Source: Taudactylus pleione (lineage: Eukaryota > Chordata > Amphibia > Anura > Myobatrachidae). From it: DNA of 64,000 bases. Positions 35,160 through 44,840 of this stretch are shown piece after piece. Each line of letters begins with the position of its first letter. The stretch's first letter is position 1. The position numbers and the translations under genes were made by a program. The notes below the pieces were generated by a model that was not told where the DNA came from, made no database searches, and was given only the letters and a program-made list of their open reading frames with translations. The DNA lies in NCBI GenBank assembly GCA_031769625.1, contig JAUIMM010000721.1, forward strand, positions 976,001 through 1,040,000. Reading direction: 5' to 3'.

Positions 35160-35912
35160 TTAATAAAAACCATTTTTGCGACGTCTAAAGTGTAGTTTTA
35201 CGATCGCTTTTCCAAACTTGAATGCTATGTTCTCATTCTGGTCGTTCCTTATCTCTACAGTAATCGTGTCAAAATGCTCTTTGCACAAAGGTACGTAATC
35301 TGGTTTCTCGTATCGAATTGTGACCATTTCATTGTTACGCCCCTTAATTTCAACAGTCCGTAGCAATGGTACATAACTATCACCGACCCTCTGGTGTTCG
35401 ATAATGTCTGTGTACACGTACAACGTATATTGCCCCCCGTTGATGTCGGCGCATGGCTTTGAAAACCTAATTTTAGGTTGTAAACCCAGCATTCTTGTCA
35501 GCTTAACACCGGCTGTGATCTGGTACATCGGCTTATTGTCGAAGGATACGGCGCGTTCGAGGTAATCGTACCATAATTTTAATCCTCCATCCAGCTTATG
35601 ATGCTCAATTTCAGCATTGAATGCTTCGACCAGCGCCTCGATTGTTTCATAAAAACCGGGTTTAATGCACACCCTTGTGACATCTGTGTTCAGTCCATCC
35701 CACCTTGTTATTTTCAACACACAATCGCGTATATCGATTGTATTCCACGTGTGCGGGTATTGTATTTCTGAAAGAGCAACTTCCCATTCACCGATTAAGT
35801 ATCGGTTTTGCAAATTTTATTGTATAGTTAGAAATCTGATTTTGCTGGAATGTGTCCGCCGACGCATTACTGGGCAATGTTATGTAGAACGACTTGTCAT
35901 CAATTTCTCACC
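35160..35912 (-). pseudogene. Penton (single jelly-roll minor capsid protein) of the Polinton, frameshifted
   Basis: The open part (35,160-35,813) has the family's GEWEVALSEIQYPHTW, then LKITRWDG, a GFYETIEALVEAFN segment and GGQYTLYVYTDIIEHQRVGD, ending in basic residues. The conserved N-terminus (FYITLPSNASADTF) sits upstream in another frame (about 35,815-35,905), so one indel near 35,805 splits the gene. No ATG in the N-terminal frame was found; a stop lies five codons before it. Pentons close the fivefold vertices. Confidence 0.82.
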
Positions 35913-35932
35913 CTGTTTAGAGTGTAATGCGC

Positions 35933-35940
35933 TTTATATA
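35933..35940 (-). promoter_or_regulatory. TATA box for the penton gene, overlapping the integrase stop
   Basis: TATATAAA on the - strand begins 20-30 bp before the penton N-terminal frame and contains the last codons (ATA TAA) of the integrase gene. Promoter role inferred from position. Confidence 0.45.
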
Positions 35941-37046
35941 TCTTTTATCTCAGACGCTGCAACCCAGCTGTTAAATTTTGCGGGGTAACCGCGCCACTTG
36001 ACCAACGCATATTTCCGACCACCTACCATCTTATTTTTTAAAATCTTTTCCACCTTGTAAGTTCTGTTATAGTTTTTGGGAATGCTTTGAAGTTCTTCGG
36101 GGTAAAAACTGCCAGTTATAACTTTGCCATACAGATCCGCCAACGTATAAAGCGGCCTAAGTCCTTTAGTGTTCACAGCCTGTATGACGAATATTTCCTC
36201 AGAATAATTCTGTTCATAGCCTTTCTGAAATATATCCTTATATTTGGAGATGCGTATGTGCTCACCTACGGCTAATCGAGGCTGTATTTTATTAGCTTTA
36301 AAGTATTCGCCGTACGTCATCTTAAAAATGCTCAAAGCATTAGAGGCGTTCACATCACACGGCGTACACTTAATCGTTCTATGATACGTGTTATTATAGC
36401 TGTATATGAAGTCCTGTAAAACATCTATATATCTGTAGGTATTCTGCACTGTGAAATAGCGCCACATCTGTGATTTTAAAGTCCTGTTGAATCTTTCTAT
36501 AACCGCCGCCTTTACGTTGTTGTTGGCTGTAAAATGAAGTATATCGTATTTTTCTAACAGATTTTTTAGGACCTTGTTTAGAAACTCTTTACCATGGTCA
36601 GTTTGCAGCTTCTTTGGCACGTAGCCCTGCTGAAATATTTTTTCAAAAGTGCTAGCGACGGTTGCTGCGCTCTTAGACGTTAGGCTTACAGCCCAGGCTC
36701 TCTTACTGAATATATCGATAACTATTAATATATACTTAAAACCATCATGGTACTTCGCAAGGTCTATCAGCGATACCAATTCGCATTGCCATTGCTGATT
36801 TATATCGGATACGCAGATCATGTTCCTTTTATAGAATTTCCTAGCCGGTTTATGTAACGTATACGCGTCTTGTTTTTGCATCCATTTTTTAATTTCCATT
36901 CTTTTAAATGCGTCTTTAATGGCCTTATAATACTTATCAAAGCCGCTATAACTGCCGGGGTTCAATACCGTGTAATACGCCTTTTTCATCCGCTTTATTC
37001 GATCAGTGGTGCGGCGCGATGCACCGTTTCTTTTGTTCATAGGCAT
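35934..37046 (-). CDS. INT: Retroviral-type integrase with chromodomain, catalytic Asp replaced
   Basis: 370 residues. The core catalytic domain shows WQCE (Glu89), KLQTDHGKEF (Asp150) and VIERFNRTLK (Glu184). A C-terminal chromodomain spans about residues 328-368 (YKVEKILKNK...KWRGYPAKFNSWV). In Polintons and retroviruses the first catalytic residue follows the WQ pair as Asp; here it is Glu (GAA, + strand TTC at 36,780-36,782), one base away from Asp. The D to E spacing (33 residues between) is one shorter than I remember for relatives. The frame is otherwise open. Integrase joins element ends to the target; the chromodomain probably steers it to chromatin. Activity is doubtful. Nearest gene to the right terminus, transcribed inwards. 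Confidence 0.88.
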   Translation of the reverse strand: MPMNKRNGASRRTTDRIKRMKKAYYTVLNPGSYSGFDKYYKAIKDAFKRMEIKKWMQKQDAYTLHKPARKFYKRNMICVSDINQQWQCELVSLIDLAKYHDGFKYILIVIDIFSKRAWAVSLTSKSAATVASTFEKIFQQGYVPKKLQTDHGKEFLNKVLKNLLEKYDILHFTANNNVKAAVIERFNRTLKSQMWRYFTVQNTYRYIDVLQDFIYSYNNTYHRTIKCTPCDVNASNALSIFKMTYGEYFKANKIQPRLAVGEHIRISKYKDIFQKGYEQNYSEEIFVIQAVNTKGLRPLYTLADLYGKVITGSFYPEELQSIPKNYNRTYKVEKILKNKMVGGRKYALVKWRGYPAKFNSWVAASEIKDI

Positions 37047-37134
37047 GGCTGGCTGTTAGATAAAGATGTATTTACTTTTATAGCTATCACGAAGTTTAAC
37101 AACAATAATGTCTGTTTAAGCATTGAACACATTT

Positions 37135-37280
37135 TATATCAACACCTATCGCATTTATTTACATTTGATTTAGATTTATTTATCAAGCGCTATCAAAAAG
37201 ATTATTTTATATCAAGACCTATCGCATTTATATACTTTTGATTTAGATTTATTAAAAAAAACCCTATCAAAAAGATATCG
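37135..37280. repeat. Two tandem 73-bp subterminal units at the Polinton right end
   Basis: 37,135-37,207 and 37,208-37,280 both read ATATCAA(C/G)ACCTATCGCATTTAT, then TTTGATTTAGATTTATT and TATCAAAAAGAT. The left end has a single inverted counterpart (about 23,319-23,365). Confidence 0.85.
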
Positions 37281-37425
37281 CGCCACATAAAATTTATATT
37301 AAGCCATATAAATTTTATATGAAGCGAGATCAAAAAGAGGCGGAAAAGTGGGAGTGGCAGGGGGAGGAGAAATGGGCGTGGTACTTGTCAAATTAAGTTT
37401 GACAGAAAAGTGTTTTCTATCTACT
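37215..37425 (-). repeat. Right terminal inverted repeat of the Polinton
   Basis: Inverse of 23,163-23,365. It ends TCTATCTACT and has a few-base insertion next to the terminus relative to the left end. It contains the imperfect hairpin 37,274-37,331. Confidence 0.8.
37274..37331. repeat. Imperfect hairpin in the right terminal repeat
   Basis: Arms GATATCGC/GCGAGATC and CATAAAATTTATAT/ATATAAATTTTATATG pair around a 6-base loop, centred near 37,302, about 123 bp from the right end, the same distance as the left palindrome. Confidence 0.75.
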
Positions 37426-37679
37426 CTGAATAGACTGGAAATGAGTAGAAATTAATGTTATTGAGGTTAATAATAGCATAGGAACAGAAAAACTCACAAA
37501 TTGTGATTTTAGCTGTTTTTATGCTTTTTTCCCAAAAAAATACAGATCCAAAAAACACAAAACCCAGAACCCAAAACATAGAAGGGTGGTTTTGGCAAAA
37601 CCAATCCAGATCCAAAAACACAAAGAAAGATCCAATTCCAAAACACGAAAAGTGGCTGGTGCACACCCCTAATTTTTAT

Positions 37680-39472
37680 TCATGTGCTAATGAGGAGATA
37701 CTATAGCTGGGAGGGGTGTAACAGACTTTTCTATAAGTAATGATGGCTACACCCCGTGTTACACCATTCACCAAACCTTTATACTGTATTTCCAACAATG
37801 ACATATTATCCATAGTAAATGACCACATGACACCATATCTGGAGGGAAGAAAGTCTGATTTTATTCCTCACTTCCATGAAGTTGGTGGCTTAGGAAAATA
37901 AACTGCAAATATACTAATCAGGGTGTGAGACCATAGACACCGATTCTTATAGAATGTCATTTTTATCCCTCCTCAGATCTCCGCCCATTCTCTGGGCCCT
38001 CGGACCTCCCTTTCTATGTGAGTAAAGCTGAGTACATACTATTCAATCTGTCACACGATATTTAGTTCCGACTGAGCTGTGAAAGATCATTTATGGATCG
38101 TACAGTAGTGCGTGCGCCCGCTCATGCATACCAGCCGTTCATCGTATCATCCCATCTGCTGTACTGCATAACAGATGGGCTGAATGATACAATGATGCTA
38201 AATGTGCCATCATACACCTCATCATACAGTGTGTACAGTATGGATGGCACCATGTATTGTTACATCGAGTTGTTCCATTGACTTCGTATAGAGTGTACCC
38301 AGCTTAAATTGTAACCCTGCATTAAACAAACTTCCTTGTCATGCATTCAGACGCCATCAGGGCTTATGACTAAAACACGTATTATGCAATGAACCCAATA
38401 CTATGGTGCTTATTCAGCATCGTGCTGACTACAGATCACTGCTTTCTTATACCCCTTTTACAGCGTCACAAAAACCCAGGTTACTGCCGGGATAACCCAG
38501 GTCATGGCTCAGTCTAATAAGGTTAACAAAGCTTCAGGTACCTGGGAATCCAACCCGGCTACCTGAGGAAGACCCAGATAAATGAGTAACTCGGATTGTC
38601 TGACCTGTGTCCCATTCTCTGCATAGGGAGACTCACATTCCCGACATTGGCACAGGTAATCCCAGGCAATATCCCATGTCCAGTCTGTGGTGTAAACTGG
38701 GTTCAACCTGCTATGACCTGGATTTAGGTGTAAAATAGGTATAATTCACCTAAACTAATGTCTATAATACAAAGCACAAACCCTCCAATGTCTGGTCACA
38801 CAATCACCTGTACATGGGAAAATGCTGCCTATAATCATACTGACTCCGGTGTTAGACTGGTACTAGAGACCAGCACAGACAATAGTATTATTTAGGATGG
38901 AAAACCGGTCATATGTCACATAAATGGTTATAGCTATTCTATAAAAGTAGAGGTAACAAACAAAGTAAAGAGATGTGAAAATAGTGGTAATAGTTGTTCC
39001 TAATTATAAAACAGCAGAGTTATGAATAACATGAATATTAATGTTTCATAGCCAATATATTAAAGCTGAACATAGAACACACCTGAGTGACAGTGAGTTG
39101 GAGAGATACAGTGTTTGGGTTACTATCACCCTTTGTGATGCACCTGGGCTTTAGCACAGCTGGGAGTCTCTCACACATTCTTATAGCAATCTGTGCAAAT
39201 GCAAATCCTAAAGAACAATGCAGTTATTTACACAACATATGCAAATGATCAGCCAGCCACTCAGGAGGCTCCAGCACTTACCTGCCCCACCCCCCTCACA
39301 TAAACCAGATGTCTCTCCTCTGCTCCCAGAGACTCAGACTGACTGTCTTTTTGTGTTTGAGGAGAATGAGACAATTTTGCACCTTCTCATCAGATCTCTG
39401 GGCAATAGATTGGGGCCATAACTAAATGACTAATTATAATAGATCAGTGTCTCTGACTTTCCACAGGATACA
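37680..39472. other. Upstream region of kinase copy 3, no gene seen
   Basis: Counterpart of 10,598-12,751. Two ATGCAAAT octamers remain near 39,198 and 39,238, the CCAAT is mutated, and about 300 bp covering the leader exon and first intron are deleted near 39,345. Confidence 0.5.
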
Positions 39473-41064
39473 ATGGCCACCAGTACACGTGACATGGAGC
39501 TTGTCCTGGAGGAAATGGTCTCTTTTTTTGCTTCCAAGTGCCTTAGGTAGATAGAACTAATGGACATCTTTCATGTCTTGCAGGAGCTGGGAAGAGGTGG
39601 TTATGCCTCAGTCTTCATGGTAAAGGATAAAAAAAACAGGTCAGTATCATCAGAAATTCAGAATCTTCCCATGGGTTTGCCAAGATAACAAGAGGGAGAT
39701 TTTGCCAGTATGAACCATAAATAATAATGCAAAAATACACAATAATAATACTCATCCTACTGAATTACCTATGGTATTCTCTACCATGCCCAACAGGAGT
39801 CTCTCACAGCCATCAAACCTTTAAACATTCTATGGAAACCAAACTCTTTATTAGGGCTTACCCTACTCTCACTAACCATACTAATACCCCCTCACACCTA
39901 CTCTACTCCCACCTATACCCTTCTACTACCTATACTGGTCATACTAATGCCCATGAACACCATTATCACCCACTATATTACCCTCATACAAACCTAATTC
40001 AAATGTGTACTACTAACTCAAATGCCCCTTTATACTTAACCTACTCCCATGTATACTACTCACATTAATCCCCACTCACTACTGTCCTAATCTCCACTCT
40101 GTGCCCACTTCTAATCAGAATCATCTTTGTGCCCTCACATCTATTACTTGGCCTAATTTGTATACAAATCTAATTATGATTCTTTTTTATCACAGATGTG
40201 AGGATGACACTGAAGGTCCTGGATAGGAAAAGGACAACTGAGAGAAGCTTCCTCATGGAGTTCAGTATGTCCTTTCTCCTCTCATCCCAATATCATTGGT
40301 ATCAGTGGGATTATGTTCAAGACCCGTGACCATTTTGCTTTTGCCCAGGAGCTGGCAGCAGTGGGTGATTTGTTCTCTCTCATTCTGCCCCATGTAAGTT
40401 GAGGTCCTTGTAGTGATTTTATATCAACTCGGTGCTTTAGAAACATTTATATATTGTAAGACATTAATATGATGCAAAATCAGTGTATTTACTTCTTTCA
40501 GACTGGACTTCCAGAAGAAGCGGTGAAGAGATGTGCATTACAAATCTCCTGTGCACTAGAATTTATAGAGAGCAAATGACTGGTGCATTTGGATATCAAA
40601 CCAGAGAATGTTTTGGTGTTTGATCAGGAATGCCATTTTACTTAGATAACTGATTTTGGTCTGGCACGTGTCAAGGGAAAAGTTGTTTATCCCAGGTCCA
40701 GTAGTGTCTCCTACATGGCCCTGGAGATGTGCCAATTGACACGGATAGTTTGCTTGTAGACTCCACCCTTGATGTGTGGGCTTTTGGTGTAGTCCTTTAC
40801 TGCTTGTTCACAGGAGAGTTTCCCTGGCAGGTGGCACTACCCAGAGACAAAGAGTACATTAGATTTGCAAGATTTCAAACTCACACTCCATCTGATGACC
40901 CTCCCTCACCATGGAACAAGCTGCCCACTTATCTTTTAGCCATAAACTGTAATCAGAGAAGCAAAGCCACAGAAGAAGTCTTGAAGTTCGTCAATAAGAG
41001 CTGGAAAGAAGAAAGGAGCAACAATAATATGGATGATGAAGAAGACACTTGTCCTGTGGAATAA
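39473..41064 (+). pseudogene. SBK-like kinase copy 3, pseudogene
   Basis: Exon remnants 39,473-39,639, 40,196-40,393 and 40,502-41,064 keep GT-AG borders. Disabling changes: TAG after 25 codons of exon 1, frame loss in exon 2 after FLLSS, TGA in the VAIK-to-HLD region (GAGAGCAAATGA) and TAG just before the DFG. The APE-side part is open again (40,729-41,064) with DVWAFGV. The HLD variant is shared with copies 1 and 2. It is no longer able to encode a kinase. Confidence 0.85.
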
Positions 41065-41499
41065 GAGGTCTCGTCCAGTTCCAGCAAAGAAGTGTCTATC
41101 ATAGTAACAGACACATTACACAGCATAGAGTCCATGCCATTTGTCCACTGGTAGTTCTGGGTTACAGCATAAGGAGACACCAGACCTCAGGCAGGAACAT
41201 GCACCAAATCCAGGTGATACTTATGGAGTACTATATATTCCTACATGTTGGAGCAGAGGTGGAAATTGGCTAAAAACTCATCTGTATTATTCTGTCATGG
41301 CTCTAAGAGGACATCATACTCACCTTCTTCCCTCTTTATGAGTCTATGGGGCTCTGGGGTTCAGGGCACTGGGTGATTTGCATAGTCCTCATATGTGGAT
41401 ATATATATAAAAAAAAATGTGGATATATAGGTAAAAAAAACGAGAAGGGATTGAGGTCCAGATTCAGACTGACTCTCCTCCAGTATTTGTGAATTCTGA
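41065..41499. other. 3' flank of kinase copy 3
   Basis: Resembles 1590-1950 downstream of copy 1 up to about 41,380, then changes to unrelated DNA at the hAT remnant. No gene seen. Confidence 0.4.
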
Positions 41500-42720
41500 C
41501 AATGCCACAAATATTGTGCGAGCATTACATCTGGGGTTATTCAAACAAATCCCATGATTTGCTTACACAATTATTTTTTTGGTGCAACAATTCTTTAAAA
41601 AATACAGGGGCGTATAGGAGATGCTCTCGATGGCCTGAAAGATTTTGGGACATTTTCAACATTCAGGAACTGCATGTCAAATATTGCAGCACCAGCAAGT
41701 ACTGTTGAATTTGCCTTGTAATCAACTGACGCAAAATGTAGTAACTAGGTGGAATTTTACCCTCTATATGCTTCAGTGGATGGAGGAGCAGCAAAAGGCA
41801 ATCTAAGGCTACACCATGGCCTATGACATAAGAAAAGGAATGGGAATGCACTTTAGTCAAGCGCAGTGGAAAATAATTTCCGTGTTGTGCAAGGTTCTCA
41901 AACCCTTCGAACTTGCCACATGTGAAGTTAGTTCAGACACTGCCAGCTTGAGTCAGGTCATTCCCCTTATCAGAGACTTTTGCAAAAGCAGCTGGAGTAA
42001 CAAAATAGGAGCTGAAATGGAGTGATTCTGCTAAGTATGTCAGACTTGTAGATCAAGCCCTTCATTTGCTTTGCCAGGATCCAAGGGTTGTCAATCTCTT
42101 GAAATCAGATCACTATATTGTGGTGACCATACTTGATCCTAGGTTTAAATCATACCTTGTGTCTTTCTTTCTGATGGACATAAATCTGAAGAGATGCAAA
42201 AAACTGTTGGTAAAATTGTCAGCTCAAGCGGCATGTGACATGGCAGCATCTCCTCCTTCAGTTTCTGTGGCTGCCAGGAAATAACAACTACATTTTCCTA
42301 AGAGACCCACTGCTGGTGATGGTGAATGGTGGGTTGATTATTTGAGGCATAGAATCCAAATAGGAATGTCAGGCAGTCCATTTCACTACTGGCAGGAAAA
42401 AGAGGCAATTTAGAGTCCATTACATAAAACTGGTGTTGCTTTACTTAAGGTGCCCAATCTCCAGTGTGTACTCCGAAAGAGTTTTCAGCACAGCCGGGAA
42501 CCTTGTCAGTGATCGGCGTAGGAGGTTACTCCCCAAAAATTTGAAAAAGATGGAGGATGATAATCAAAATGAATTAGAAAATTCCATGAGGAAGACCTTT
42601 ACCAGCAAGTAAAAAATAGAAACACCGGTAATGGTGGATTCCAGTGGGTACAAATTAATATTGTGTATAAGAAGAGGATGTACACACTGATGGAGATGAT
42701 GATGACATCTGATCTTACCT
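41500..42720 (+). pseudogene. hAT transposase remnant C
   Basis: On the + strand: SDNATNIVRAL (about 41,497), a WMEEQQKAI segment (about 41,776), HFSQAQWKIISVLCKVLKPFELATCEVSSDTASL (41,850-41,950, quoted in two parts in the family sense), LDPRFKSYLVSFF (about 42,140) and a broken YWQEKEAI dimerisation region (42,390-42,560). Many stops and shifts. It belongs to the same family as hAT A and B but in the opposite orientation. No clean ends were found, so the element limits are uncertain (roughly 41,460-43,010). Confidence 0.75.
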
Positions 42721-43439
42721 ATGTTGTAAAGCAGTTTGTGTATGGGATCATTGCCACCAATGCAAACTGCACATTGGCAGCTTGATTTGTGGGGGCCCAA
42801 ACAAACCAATCATTTCATCCACAAGTGGCAGTCCCTGTTGCTGAAGTGATTGGTTTGTTAAACTGTGAATGTCCTTTTTCATATATACAACATAAGGGTG
42901 GTTGGGAGGGCCCAAGGACAAATTCATTTTGCACCTCCTTTTCTTTTCATTATGTGCTGTTTGGGACATTGCTGCCTGACATTTTTAATTTTATGATTGT
43001 CCAGAAATTGTAATGGTCATAGACAGCATCTCCTGCATGCCCCTTTTAATTATATTTTTTATTTTTTAAATCTGAACCACCAAGTTGATGGGGTGGGCAA
43101 ATATGAGCAGCAGCTCAGAACATCTTCCTGCCAGGATGTGTGCAATAAAGTGCAAATACATTTAATACAAAAATGAGTTGTGTGTATTGGTCATACAATT
43201 CCTTAAAATTAATTAAATGGTTTACGCACCCTTGGGACATCTGATTATCTCCAGGATAGGATCCCTCATGGTGACCTTTGCACATTTTGTTGACTTATTC
43301 CTGCAACCATACACAGCATCTCTTAGATCACACATAAGATACAATGTACTTTCTAAATATGATTAGTAAAATTAAATGGAAAGATACATATTTCTGTGGA
43401 AGTTGTGATGTGCAGGCATTGTACTGCAATATACCCCAT

Positions 43440-44840
43440 GAGAAAGGAGTATGAGTGACTAAAGAATGTTTGTCAAATTATGCAAAGATCTCAGATTGGC
43501 TCTATATATTTCTACTTGAATCTATCAAGTTCATCTGGTCACATAACCATTTCCTTTTCAATCACTGATATTTTCTAGAGATACTCGGGGACAGCCATGG
43601 GGATAAAATTTGCACCAAGATTTGCAAATATCTATGATTGCTTCCAAGGATGCGCACATTTGTGGTCGCAATCTCAGTGCAGAGATCATCCTCTACAGCC
43701 ATTACATAGATGACTTATTCTTTATCTTCCATGGGGATGTGCGGCCCTTTATGGGATTCACCACCTATATCAAATCCAATCATTTTAATGTAAAGTTTAC
43801 AACCTGTATTGGTCAACTTTCTGCCTACTTACTTGATATTGCTCTGTCTGTTAACAGGGAATGTATAACAACTCAGTTATAGGAAAGGTAGAGAACTAAA
43901 ACTTTTTATATTACAAAAGTTCGTATTTCAAATCTTGGATTAAGAACAAACCATTTGGGCAGCTGCAATGATTATGGAGAAACTGTTCTCAGAGGGAACA
44001 GTTTGAATGATAGGCTGGCGAGCTGATAAATGTATTTAACATGACAAAATGACTTGATTCCCTTCTAAAGGCGGCTTTGGGGGAGACTAGGATCTTAAAT
44101 AGAGAAGATCTTTTAATTATAGGAATAGGAAAAGTGTAGTTTCTAATTTCCCATGAGATCAATCACACTATATCACTAAATATAACACTGCAACAAACAT
44201 AATCAAACACATAGTTGAGGGGAACTTTCCAATTCTTTTACTTGATCACCTGCTTAAATGTTGTATTGCAGAAACCGTGATTTTTAAAAAATCTAAAAAT
44301 CAACAACAAAGATTAGCAACTAGCTTCTTGGTGAATAAGAGGAAAGCTGCAATCTTCAAAATACTATGATCAATCAATGGTTAGTACAGAGATCAGAAGG
44401 GTGTTATAGATGTAACTCAGGGAGCTGCATTACTTGCTCATTTATTCATATATTTAAACCATATAAGACCGGAGAGATTTTCCCTATAAAATCCTTTATC
44501 AATTGCAAAAGTACTTCCATCATTTATTACTGGAATGCAGATGCTGACTGTAATATATAAGGAGAACCAGAAGGAGCCTTAAAATCAGGTTCCTTGAACA
44601 TAGAAGAAACATCTTAAATGGGATTAGGCACACATAGTATCCCCAGGCATGTCAGAGAATTACAGCCCTATAGGACTACCAGTAACAAACCCATAGCAAG
44701 ATGTGGAGATAGATTTAGCAAGCTCTGCATAAGGGAAAACTTCTATATCCATAAGATGAGGTCTCTGTCTGGAGGTTCTCAACAATTATATTGAGATTGA
44801 TTTATGAGGTTGACCATATACTGTTATTGATACCAGGTTG
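43440..44840 (+). pseudogene. Penelope-like retroelement fragment
   Basis: The reverse transcriptase motif YIDDLFFIF (about 43,705) is followed by an ISNHF-like stretch and, further on, the Cys-rich linker GCYRCNSGSCITCSF (about 44,395) typical of Penelope-like elements before their GIY-YIG part. Decayed C-terminal sequence runs to about 44,800. Stops and frame changes throughout. Confidence 0.65.

Larger units (their letters stand above)
23157..37431. mobile_element. Polinton (Maverick)/adintovirus-like element, 23,163-37,425
   Basis: 14,263 bp bounded by terminal inverted repeats starting AGTAGA. The 6-bp flanks CAGAAT (23,157-23,162) and CTGAAT (37,426-37,431) form a target duplication with one mismatch; the empty site in unit 1 (10,348-10,353) reads CAGAAT. 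Six-base duplications and a 5' AG fit Polintons. Gene content and layout (+ strand accessory gene, polymerase, ATPase, two small genes; - strand protease, capsid, core, penton, integrase, meeting tail to tail near 32.5 kb) match vertebrate Polintons/adintoviruses, viruses of animals that integrate. Several genes are broken, so this is a fossil copy. It arrived after the tandem duplication because unit 1 lacks it. Confidence 0.93.
21784..37679 (+). mobile_element. Internally deleted hAT element B2, split by the Polinton
   Basis: The left end TAGGGATG is at 21,792, and the right end CACCCCTA finishes at 37,671 followed by ATTTTTAT. It is the duplicate of the element at 9035-10,589. Its two halves (21,792-23,162 and 37,426-37,671) are separated by the 14.3-kb Polinton. 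The left half has the C-terminal transposase piece (about 22,330-22,640, SLYSKRVFSAAGNLVSE) in + orientation, open for 130 codons but lacking the catalytic core. Confidence 0.8.

Noticed and set aside
35934..37046. Endogenous retrovirus suggested by the integrase
   Set aside because: No LTR, gag, protease or RT around it; the chromodomain and the neighbouring penton, hexon and PolB place it in a Polinton.
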